The notes beneath the pieces were generated by a model that searched no databases, was not told the origin of the DNA, and saw nothing but the letters and a program-made list of their open reading frames with translations. A stretch of DNA of 22,018 nucleotides from JBFLYN01 sp040756655 (lineage in GTDB: Bacteria > Bacillota > Sulfobacillia > UBA8153). Each line of letters opens with the position of its first letter. The stretch's first letter is position 1. The DNA lies in contig JBFLYN010000046.1 of NCBI GenBank assembly GCA_040756655.1, forward strand, positions 1 through 22,018. Direction: 5' to 3'. This document shows positions 16,326-22,018 of this stretch, one piece after another. The position numbers and the translations under genes are program-made.

Positions 16326-17735
16326 ATGAAAGAGCGGTTCAGCACGTGGGTGGAGAGGCACCAGGACCAGCTGGTGACCATGAGCGACACCATTTGGGAA
16401 TTTGCGGAAGTGGGATTGCGTGAGCACCGTTCGGCAGACCTCCTGGCCTCGGTGCTGGAGGGCGCCGGCTTTGCCGTAGAGCGCGGCGTTGCCGGCCTGC
16501 CTACAGCCTTCGTGGCCACCTATGGCAACCGGGGGCCGGTCATCGGGTTGTTGGGCGAATATGATGCCCTGCCTGGGTTGGCCCAGGACCGGGTGCCCTA
16601 CCGGTCGCCCAAAAACGGCCGGGCCGGTCACGGCTGCGGCCATAACCTCCTGGGTGTGGCGGCAGCGGCAGCGGCCATGGCAGTGGCAGAAGCCATCCAG
16701 GACGGCAGCCTCGCGGGCACGGTCAGGTTCTTTGGTTGCCCGGCCGAAGAAACCCTGGTGGGCAAGGTGTTCATGGCCCGGGCCGGGCTCTTTGACGGCC
16801 TGGACGCAGCCCTCACCTGGCATCCCGGCTCTTCCAACACCGTGTGGGCTTCATCCACGGCCATGAACTCGGCCCGCTTCACGTTCTACGGCAGGACCGC
16901 CCACGCCGCCGCCAACCCGGACCGCGGGCGGAGCGCCCTGGACGGGGTGGAACTCATGAACATCGGCGTAAACTACCTGCGCGAGCACGTTATCCCCGAG
17001 GCACGCATTCACTATGTCATCACCCACGGCGGCGGTGAACCCAACGTCGTGCCCGCCCGGGCCCAGGTGTGGTATTACGTGCGGGCACCCCGCCGGGACC
17101 AGGTGGACGAGATTTTCCAAAGGGTGCTGGATGTATCCCGCGGGGCGGCCATCATGACGGGTACCACGTTCGATGTGGAGATCCTCACGGCCTGCTACAA
17201 CGTGCTGCCCAACCACTCGCTGGGTGCCCTGCTCATGGCCAACCTGGAGTCTAACGGCGGTCCGGCCTTCACCAGGGAGGACGTGGAATTCGCGTCCCGG
17301 TTGGTGGAGAGCTTCGAACCGGGCCAGCTGGAAGCTGCGGCCCGCAGTCAGAAGCTACCGGAGACCCTGGCAAGCCAGGTCCTCAACACCGCTACGGTGC
17401 CGCCTCAAGACCCCAACTGGGTAATGGCAGGTTCCACCGACGTGGGGGATGTATCCTGGATCGTGCCTACCGCCCAGCTGGTAACCGCTTGCTGCCCGGT
17501 GGGCACCGCGGGCCATTCGTGGCAGTTCACGGCCGCATCTGGCAGTGGGATGGGACACCGGGGCATGCTGCTGGCCGCCCGGGTGCTAGCGGGCACCGTG
17601 GCAGAGCTGTTGGCGTCTCCAGGCCACCTGGCCGAGGCCCGGGCGGAATTTGGTCGCGCCACCAAGGACACCCCTTACCGATGCGCACTGCCTGCCGGAG
17701 CGCTCCCGCCCTTGGACCAGTTGGGAGAGCACTGA
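16326..17735 (+). CDS. M20 family amidohydrolase, AbgB-like (aminobenzoyl-glutamate hydrolase subunit B type)
   Basis: A 469-residue zinc peptidase/amidohydrolase of the M20D group. Metal ligands are visible in GHGCGHNLLG (C104, H106), PAEE (E141, E142) and TWHPG (H166), plus a C-terminal GTAGHSWQF. The dimerisation domain has RTAHAAANPDRGRSALDGVELMNIGVNYLREH and IHYVITHGGGEPNVVPARAQVWYYVRAP, which are strongly AbgB-like. E. coli AbgA/AbgB cleaves p-aminobenzoyl-glutamate; no abgA partner or transporter lies nearby, so the substrate may be another amide-linked amino acid. ATG 16326 is chosen over GTG 16320 because GGAGG lies eight bases before it. It may share a transcript with the ROK gene 58 bases downstream. 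Confidence 0.9.
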   Translation: MKERFSTWVERHQDQLVTMSDTIWEFAEVGLREHRSADLLASVLEGAGFAVERGVAGLPTAFVATYGNRGPVIGLLGEYDALPGLAQDRVPYRSPKNGRAGHGCGHNLLGVAAAAAAMAVAEAIQDGSLAGTVRFFGCPAEETLVGKVFMARAGLFDGLDAALTWHPGSSNTVWASSTAMNSARFTFYGRTAHAAANPDRGRSALDGVELMNIGVNYLREHVIPEARIHYVITHGGGEPNVVPARAQVWYYVRAPRRDQVDEIFQRVLDVSRGAAIMTGTTFDVEILTACYNVLPNHSLGALLMANLESNGGPAFTREDVEFASRLVESFEPGQLEAAARSQKLPETLASQVLNTATVPPQDPNWVMAGSTDVGDVSWIVPTAQLVTACCPVGTAGHSWQFTAASGSGMGHRGMLLAARVLAGTVAELLASPGHLAEARAEFGRATKDTPYRCALPAGALPPLDQLGEH

Positions 17736-17793
17736 GGTCCATCCGGTTGGGCAGGGCCGGGCCACGGCATGATATGGGGGAAGGAGGTGAGCC

Positions 17794-18732
17794 ATGCCGG
17801 ATTACGTGGTAGGCGTGGACCTGGGCGGCACCAAGCTGGTGGCGGGCCAGGTAGCCCCGGATGGAAAGGTGACCCGCGAGCACTATGCGCCAACGGACGT
17901 GGCCGCCGGGCCCGGGGGAGTGCTGGCGCAGGTGGCGGCGGCTATCCGACGAGTGTCGGAACCTCAACCCCCCGCCGCCATCGGCCTGGGCGTTCCCGGG
18001 CTGGTGGATGTGAACACCGGGGCCTGCCTGTTTTCCCCTAACCTCTTCTGGCGGGATGTTCCGGTAGCCCAGATCGTGTCGGAGAGCTTGAGCTTGCCGG
18101 TATTCATCGACAATGACGTAAATGTGGCCACCTTGGGTGAACACCGGCTGGGCGCCGGCCGGGGCTACCGGAACCTGATCATGGTGACCATCGGCACCGG
18201 CATCGGTGCCGGCCTGGTTGTGGAAGGTCGCCTGTACCGGGGGCCGGGGGGCAGTGCCGGCGAACTGGGGCACGTGCCCGTGGACCCGGCAGGACAGGTG
18301 TGCAACTGCGGCAATCGGGGTTGCCTGGAAACCACCTGCTCGGGCCCGGCCATGGCACGCCGGGCGGCCCAACTGGTCACTCCATCGAGCATGCTGTGGA
18401 GAAGGCATCAGCCCCTGGACGCGCGAGCCGTGTTCGAGGCCGCCCGGTGTGGCGACCAGCTGGCCCTGGAGCTGGTGCGGGAAACCGCCGCCTGGCTCGG
18501 GATGGGGCTGGCAGGCGTGGTCAACCTGCTCAACCCGGAGCTGATTATTGTTGGGGGCGGGGTGGCAGCAGCCGGTGGCTTACTCCTGGAACCCCTCAGG
18601 GAGAACATCAAACGACGGGCTCTTCCGCATCCTGCCGCCATGGTAGAGGTGGCCGTGGCCGCCCTCGGGGCCCGGGCCGGCGTGGCCGGGGCCGGTCTTC
18701 TGGCTTGGGACGGCGTGCAGGGAGCCCCTTAA
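17794..18732 (+). CDS. ROK family protein, probable glucokinase or related sugar kinase
   Basis: A 312-residue ROK protein without the N-terminal helix-turn-helix of ROK repressors, hence probably an enzyme. It has the ATP phosphate loop DLGGTK (9-14), catalytic D108 in FIDNDVNVA, GTGIGAG (134-140), and the zinc site H160/C170/C172/C177 in GELGHVPVD then CNCGNRGCLE. A C-terminal adenosine motif GGGVAAAGG follows. Such kinases phosphorylate glucose, N-acetylglucosamine or similar sugars in the cytoplasm, and the exact sugar cannot be decided here. AAGGAGGTGAG precedes the ATG. A strong hairpin terminator follows the stop. Confidence 0.93.
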   Translation: MPDYVVGVDLGGTKLVAGQVAPDGKVTREHYAPTDVAAGPGGVLAQVAAAIRRVSEPQPPAAIGLGVPGLVDVNTGACLFSPNLFWRDVPVAQIVSESLSLPVFIDNDVNVATLGEHRLGAGRGYRNLIMVTIGTGIGAGLVVEGRLYRGPGGSAGELGHVPVDPAGQVCNCGNRGCLETTCSGPAMARRAAQLVTPSSMLWRRHQPLDARAVFEAARCGDQLALELVRETAAWLGMGLAGVVNLLNPELIIVGGGVAAAGGLLLEPLRENIKRRALPHPAAMVEVAVAALGARAGVAGAGLLAWDGVQGAP

Positions 18733-18737
18733 CCCGT

Positions 18738-18762
18738 CGAGGACCCCGGGGTGGGGTCCTCG
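18738..18762. terminator. Bidirectional hairpin terminator between ROK and RRM genes
   Basis: CGAGGACCCC and GGGGTCCTCG make a perfect 10-bp stem with a 5-base loop, starting 6 bases after the ROK stop. CCTTGGCTTCTTTGCT follows as a moderately T-rich tail on the plus strand. The RRM gene ends from the other side 17 bases away, so it can serve both convergent genes. Confidence 0.8.
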
Positions 18763-18778
18763 CCTTGGCTTCTTTGCT

Positions 18779-19054
18779 CTAGTACCTGCGTCCGGCCGGC
18801 CGGCGCGGAGCCCGTTCCCGGGACTCGTTGACCACAATTTCGCGGCCGTCCAACATGGTGCCGTTGAGGGCATCGATCACCCTCTGCGCGTCATCGGCCG
18901 GGATCTCCACGAAGCCGAAGCCGCGGGAACGGCCGGTGTCGCGGTCGGTCACTACCCGGGCCGAGATGACCTCGGTCAGGCTGGAAACCGCCTGGGTTAG
19001 GCCATCGTCGGTCACGCCCCAGCTGAGGTTTCCGAAGTACAGGGTCTTGGTCAC
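18779..19054 (-). CDS. RRM-domain RNA-binding protein
   Basis: A 91-residue protein consisting of one RNA recognition motif: RNP2 LYFGNL at 5-10 and RNP1 RGFGFVEI at 44-51, followed by a short basic tail RAPRRPAGRRY. Small single-RRM proteins of this type occur in cyanobacteria and various other bacteria, often cold- or stress-induced, and probably act as RNA chaperones. The start is GTG (GTGACCAAG) with GGGAGG ten bases upstream. It has its own promoter at 19164-19191 and a roughly 100-base leader, long enough for post-transcriptional control. Confidence 0.95.
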   Translation of the reverse strand: MTKTLYFGNLSWGVTDDGLTQAVSSLTEVISARVVTDRDTGRSRGFGFVEIPADDAQRVIDALNGTMLDGREIVVNESRERAPRRPAGRRY

Positions 19055-19143
19055 TATCTTGTAGCCTCCCTATGGTATTTGGTTTGCGAAAGAGACTCTC
19101 CACGGGGAGACTACCGCCTGGTGTTCCTGCTCCCGTCCCGGTC

Positions 19144-19171
19144 CTGACGCTTAACCAGATACCATTATACA
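19144..19171 (+). promoter_or_regulatory. Possible promoter of the PHP gene
   Basis: CTGACG (19144-19149) and TATACA (19166-19171) are spaced by 16 bases, facing the PHP gene. The -10 shares six bases with the opposite promoter. A leader of about 145 bases would result. The match is weak and the call tentative. Confidence 0.25.
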
Positions 19172-19191
19172 CTACCTGCCAGATTCTGCAA
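19164..19191 (-). promoter_or_regulatory. Promoter of the RRM gene
   Basis: On the minus strand TTGCAG (19191-19186) and a perfect TATAAT (19169-19164) are separated by 16 bases. Predicted transcription start is about 19157, giving a leader of about 100 bases before the GTG start. Confidence 0.5.
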
Positions 19192-19324
19192 GTGCAGCGG
19201 GCCCGTTTTCGTAACTTTCTCCCCGGCGGGAAGGTGACGGGCTCTGAAGTGCCGAACGCAACATGGTATGACCAGACCGCGGAAGCTAACAGGCGGTACC
19301 TTGATCCCGGGAAGGTGGCTTTTT

Positions 19325-20119
19325 TTGCTGGACTACCACGTGCATTCGCGCTATTCAGTCGACGGTGAGGGTAGCCCCCAGGATTACTGCGAAAACGCCC
19401 TCGGCCAGCACCTTATGGACCTGGGTTTTGCCGATCACCTGGATTTCGAGCCCCAGGACGCCAGCTACGGCTTTTTGGACTTGGATCAGTACCTTGCGGA
19501 CGTGACCACCTGCAAGGAGCAATACGCCGGCCGGCTCAACGTCCGCTGCGGCCTGGAATGCGGAGAGCTCCATCGCTACTGGCCCCAGGTCCGCCGGGTG
19601 CTCCAGGCTGCGGCCGGGCGGTTGGATTACGTCATCGGGTCCGTCCACTGGTATGGCGGCTCCATCATCGGACGGGACCGCTACCGGGGTCTCAGCGCCC
19701 GCGCCCGCTATTCCCCCTATTTCCAGGAAGTGTTGGCCCTGGCCCGCCACGGTGGTTTCCACATCCTCGGCCACTTGGACCTGGTGTCCAGGTATCCCGC
19801 CCCCGGGGGTCCTCCGGTACTGGAGGAGCACGAGGAGGAAATTCGTGCCATTTTACGGGCCCTCCTGGAGCACGGCATCGTGCCCGAGATCAACGTCTCG
19901 GGCCTGCGCCGGAAGATATGCTCCTTTCTACCCCCTCCCCCGGTGCTCCAGTGGTACCGGGAACTGGGCGGCGATACGGTGGCCCTGGGTTCTGACGCCC
20001 ACAAGCCAGAGTCCGCCGGTGAACTGGTCGGCCATGCCATCACCCTGGCCCGGGACCTAGGCTTTCGGTACCTGGCTCGCTTCGAGAACATGGAGCTCCA
20101 CCGCCTCCCCCTGGGGTAA
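19325..20119 (+). CDS. PHP domain phosphoesterase, histidinol-phosphatase-like
   Basis: A 264-residue PHP-family metal-dependent hydrolase when begun at TTG 19325. This start places the first metal motif H5-x-H7 (LDYHVHSRYS) right at the N-terminus, as in relatives, and has GGAAGGTGG at suitable spacing. An ATG at 19268 would add 19 unconvincing residues with no ribosome binding site. Further PHP motifs are FADHLDF, CGLECGELH, GSVHW, GHLDLVSRY and GSDAHK. The layout is that of HisK-type histidinol-phosphate phosphatases (last step but one of histidine synthesis). No other his gene is nearby, so the substrate is only a family-based guess. Confidence 0.88.
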   Translation: MLDYHVHSRYSVDGEGSPQDYCENALGQHLMDLGFADHLDFEPQDASYGFLDLDQYLADVTTCKEQYAGRLNVRCGLECGELHRYWPQVRRVLQAAAGRLDYVIGSVHWYGGSIIGRDRYRGLSARARYSPYFQEVLALARHGGFHILGHLDLVSRYPAPGGPPVLEEHEEEIRAILRALLEHGIVPEINVSGLRRKICSFLPPPPVLQWYRELGGDTVALGSDAHKPESAGELVGHAITLARDLGFRYLARFENMELHRLPLG

Positions 20120-20516
20120 AGGCCGGGGTTTGAGCCGGACTGTGGGTTCGCAACGGCGGCCGGCAGGCGGCAGCGGTCAGGAAGTGCCCTCATCACGGGT
20201 GATGTCAGGAACCCGGGCGCTGGCTTGGTGCCGGGGTGCCGGCAGGTTTGGTATAGCCCAGTCCGAGCTGGATGTGGGGACTAGTCGACGTCCTTGGCCT
20301 CCCAACCTGCCTTGAGGGCAGGAGCCGGGGCCCCCTGCGGTGCCCAAAAGCCCCGGCCGGCCTTACCGGTACCGGCCCGTCCGCCACTGGAAACGGATCC
20401 CGGCGTCAAGGTTGGCGTCGGCGGTGACGGCGTCCATTCCCAACCCGGTGCTTTTTCGGTGCGCGGCGGGCGAGCCGGGGCCAGCTGCCCCTTGCCAACT
20501 GCGTCGCGACAGGGCA

Positions 20517-20525
20517 TGCTATTCT
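20517..20525 (+). promoter_or_regulatory. Possible extended -10 promoter of the CaCA exchanger gene
   Basis: TGCTATTCT is an extended -10-type element with no clear -35 box at standard spacing. It lies 47 bases before the TTG start, so the transcript would begin almost at the base of the hairpin at 20533-20550. Confidence 0.3.
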
Positions 20526-20532
20526 AGGAGGG

Positions 20533-20550
20533 CGCCCGGCAGGCCGGGCG
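20533..20550 (+). promoter_or_regulatory. 5'-leader hairpin ahead of the CaCA gene
   Basis: CGCCCGGC-AG-GCCGGGCG forms a near-perfect 7-8 bp stem immediately upstream of the GGGAGGAAGG ribosome binding site. No T-run follows, so it is not a terminator. It may stabilise the mRNA 5' end or tune translation. Confidence 0.35.
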
Positions 20551-20571
20551 GCTGGCAGGGAGGAAGGCCCG

Positions 20572-21507
20572 TTGGTCTTTTTGTGGTTCACCGTCGGACT
20601 AACCCTCATCGTCAAGGGCGCCGATTGGTTCACCGACTCGGCAGTATGGATAGCCAAGGCCACCCAGGTTCCCCAGGTTATCATCGGGGCGACCTTGGTG
20701 AGCCTGGGCACCACACTTCCGGAACTTTCTGTTTCCGTTTATGCCTCGGCCACCGGCCACCCAGACGTAGCCGTGGGCAATGCCGTGGGTTCGGTCATTG
20801 CCAACATCGGTCTGGTTCTGGGTCTGACTGTGCTCATGCGGTCCCGGGCCATAAACCGGCGGCTGTTCATGCTCAACGGTGGCTTTATGCTGGGCACGGG
20901 TCTGTTGGTGACCCTCATGGCACAAAACGGGGAGATCGGCCGGCCAGAGGCACTGGTCTTGCTGTTAGTGCTAGGGATCTTTGTGAGGTCGTCGTTCAAG
21001 ATCGCGGGAGCGGAACGAGCGGCCGCAAAATCCGGCCCGCGGGCACCTGCGGGCAGCATACGACACCAGGTTCTCATGTTCCTATTGGGAGCGATCATGA
21101 TCGGTGGTGGCAGCCGGATGGTGGTCACCAACGCCACGGTCATCGCCGGCATCCTGGGCATCCCCCAGTTGGTGGTGGGGCTGACCCTGGTTGCTGTGGG
21201 CACCTCCCTGCCCGAACTGGTCACGGCGGTTACCGCCACCGTCAAGGGCCACCACGATATCTCGGTGGGGAACATCCTCGGTGCCAACTTCCTCAACCTT
21301 ACCTGGGTCACGGGGGGAGCGGCGCTGGTTTCGCCGCTGGCGGTGGCAGGAAACACCCAGGTGATGGACCTACCGTTCATGATTCTCTCCATGGTGATCC
21401 TGTTGGCCTTCGGCCTTACCAAGCATACCCTCAGTCGGTGGGAAGGCGGGCTCTTGCTGCTCTTTTACGCCGGGTACGTGGCGGCGTTGTTCCTCTTGCT
21501 GGCCTAG
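20572..21507 (+). CDS. Calcium/sodium antiporter, CaCA family (YrbG-like)
   Basis: A 311-residue cation exchanger with about ten membrane helices in two inverted halves. The alpha-1 repeat has GTTLPELSVS (E51) and GNAVGSVIANIG (69-80). The alpha-2 repeat has GTSLPELVTA (E215) and GNILGANFLNLT (233-244). These two glutamates form the ion-binding centre in this family. A hydrophilic loop (about 145-165) separates the halves. It probably exports Ca2+ (or another divalent ion) in exchange for Na+ or H+. The start is TTG with GGGAGG eight bases before it; no ATG or GTG in the vicinity would keep helix 1. Confidence 0.95.
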   Translation: MVFLWFTVGLTLIVKGADWFTDSAVWIAKATQVPQVIIGATLVSLGTTLPELSVSVYASATGHPDVAVGNAVGSVIANIGLVLGLTVLMRSRAINRRLFMLNGGFMLGTGLLVTLMAQNGEIGRPEALVLLLVLGIFVRSSFKIAGAERAAAKSGPRAPAGSIRHQVLMFLLGAIMIGGGSRMVVTNATVIAGILGIPQLVVGLTLVAVGTSLPELVTAVTATVKGHHDISVGNILGANFLNLTWVTGGAALVSPLAVAGNTQVMDLPFMILSMVILLAFGLTKHTLSRWEGGLLLLFYAGYVAALFLLLA

Positions 21508-21575
21508 TACTACTACGTCATGTAGGCAGGAGATTCTGATAGCTCGCGGAAGTCTATAGACAAGGCAGGGACTGA

Positions 21576-21875
21576 TTTGATGGTCTGGGAGAGGACATGC
21601 CAAGAGTGTTTTCAGACGAACTGGCAAAAGCCGACCGCGACATGAAGCACCCGATGACGGTAGGCAGCCGGACCAGCCCCAGCCCCTATTCGGACATGTA
21701 CCCCTTCGTGTTCAAAGGAGTGCCTGCGTCCACCATGATGTCCACGGGCGAGGGAACCCGGGCCGGGAGAGGGCTGGGGGCATACTGCCGCCGACACGCT
21801 GAACAGAACACACCCTTCAGTTCGTTCCACCCGTGGAGGAGCAGGGCTGCTTAAAGCCCCCACCAATTTTACACC
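21576..21875 (+). pseudogene. Degraded M28-type aminopeptidase C-terminal remnant
   Basis: A frame from about 21576 (apparent start ATG 21597, stop 21852-21854) contains ELAKADRDMKHPMTVG then SPYSDMYPFVFKGVPAST, resembling the SD-x-x-PF-x-x-x-G-[IV]-P segment near the end of M28 zinc peptidases. After TGEGTRAGRG the sequence shifts frame. In the +1 frame GWGHTAADTL continues, which matches the family's conserved HT-x-x-D-T metal-ligand stretch. The upstream catalytic part is absent, with an in-frame TGA at 21573, and the C-terminal helix is scrambled. An indel within about 21768-21780 (GGG CTG GGGG run) explains the shift. It is a gene relic rather than a small gene. Confidence 0.55.
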
Positions 21876-21896
21876 ATCATAATGGACACTACTCCT
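21866..21896. repeat. Possible IS256-type terminal inverted repeat (solo end)
   Basis: AATTTTACACC and TGGACACTACTCC, separated by 7 bases, resemble the ends of IS256-family elements, whose inner side reads TTTTACAC and outer side GGACACTNCC or similar. The orientation would place the element body to the left, but no transposase is present there, only the M28 relic. The match is from memory of the family, without alignment. Confidence 0.3.
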
Positions 21897-21900
21897 ATCT

Positions 21901-22018
21901 CCGGTTTGTGAAGACTATCTAGTTGTTACGACTTCTTTCATAGGTTTTCGTGGATGTCAGTATCCGCAACCTTGGGTGGTATAGCCCACAGTATCGCCTT
22001 CGGCGAACCCTATCAGCT
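21901..22018. other. AT-richer tail without a recognisable gene
   Basis: Base composition drops sharply from about 21855, to roughly balanced AT/GC. A frame starting ATG at 21954 runs off the window edge (MSVSATLGGIAHS...), but it has only 21 codons and a poor ribosome binding site. Other frames are also open, so nothing can be called. Confidence 0.3.

Larger units (their letters stand above)
20120..20571. other. 452-base palindrome-rich intergenic region
   Basis: No gene is convincing here. Several inverted repeats are visible: CATCAC-GG-GTGATG (20191-20204), CCTGCC-5 nt-GGCAGG (20306-20322), GCCGGGGC-18 nt-GCCCCGGC (20324-20357), and the hairpin at 20533-20550 listed separately. Short frames on both strands have no ribosome binding site or recognisable domain. 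It could hold a structured leader, a small RNA, or degraded coding sequence. Confidence 0.5.

Noticed and set aside
16238..16519. Upstream extension of the small membrane protein
   Set aside because: The added residues are antisense to the M20 gene, Ser/Arg-rich and lack a ribosome binding site, whereas ATG 16237 has one and opens directly into a membrane helix.
20120..20180. GGTTCGCAAC resembling a tRNA T-loop
   Set aside because: No acceptor, D or anticodon arms can be folded around it, so it is not a tRNA.
20363..20437. 24-codon minus-strand frame with GC-rich third positions (MDAVTADANLDAGIRFQWRT...)
   Set aside because: It looks mildly protein-like and could be the end of a lost gene, but it is too short, has no ribosome binding site and matches nothing I recognise.
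20340..21539. 399-codon open frame on the plus strand
   Set aside because: It overlaps the CaCA exchanger in another frame and has the Gly/His/Arg-rich composition of a frame shadow.
21954..22018. Possible start of a gene running off the right edge
   Set aside because: Only 21 codons are visible, all frames are similarly open, and the ribosome binding site is poor.
1..22018. CRISPR array, tandem repeats, rRNA, tRNA or prophage genes
   Set aside because: Looked for across the window on both strands and not seen.

Overview
This 22 kb window is very GC-rich (roughly two thirds G+C by eye), densely coded, and uses strong GGAGG-type ribosome binding sites with frequent GTG and TTG starts. The gene families (paired TldD/TldE, a SwrC-type RND pump, MoxR/DUF58/transglutaminase, ROK kinase, AbgB-like peptidase, CaCA exchanger) fit a high-GC member of the Bacillota, such as a thermophilic clostridial or Limnochordia-like lineage. 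That placement is an inference. No rRNA, tRNA, CRISPR array or complete mobile element is visible.

Left part (1-9.3 kb), almost all on the minus strand. A single promoter near 9.29 kb, with a TetR-like palindrome between its -35 and -10 boxes, drives hlyD-type adaptor > RND pump > TolC-like protein > TetR regulator > tldD > tldE. Successive genes overlap by ATGA or lie a few bases apart, apart from a 28-base gap before tldD. The regulator is thus the fourth gene of the operon it probably represses. Its only start codon that gives a complete DNA-binding domain is ATA. At the window edge, a DsrE/YedF-like gene that followed tldE has been cut and fused tail to tail with the end of a DDE transposase gene.

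Middle part (9.3-16.2 kb). A zinc-type (Rhizobium etli class) L-asparaginase points left. Divergent from it is a plus-strand operon: MoxR AAA+ ATPase, DUF58 protein, membrane transglutaminase, then an NAD-dependent epimerase/dehydratase. The epimerase ends convergently against a small unrecognised membrane protein, and the two stop codons share one CTAG.

Right part (16.3-22 kb). An AbgB-like M20 amidohydrolase is followed by a ROK sugar kinase and a clear terminator, which also lies after an oppositely oriented RRM RNA-binding protein. Overlapping divergent promoters separate that gene from a PHP-family (histidinol-phosphatase-like) hydrolase. After a 450-base palindrome-rich gap comes a Na+/Ca2+ exchanger. 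The last 500 bases are decayed: a frameshifted M28 peptidase remnant, a possible IS256-type terminal repeat, and an AT-richer tail without a convincing gene.

The most unusual items are the ATA-start regulator inside its own efflux operon, the TolC-like protein with hardly any room for a beta-barrel, and the transposase/DsrE chimera at the left edge.
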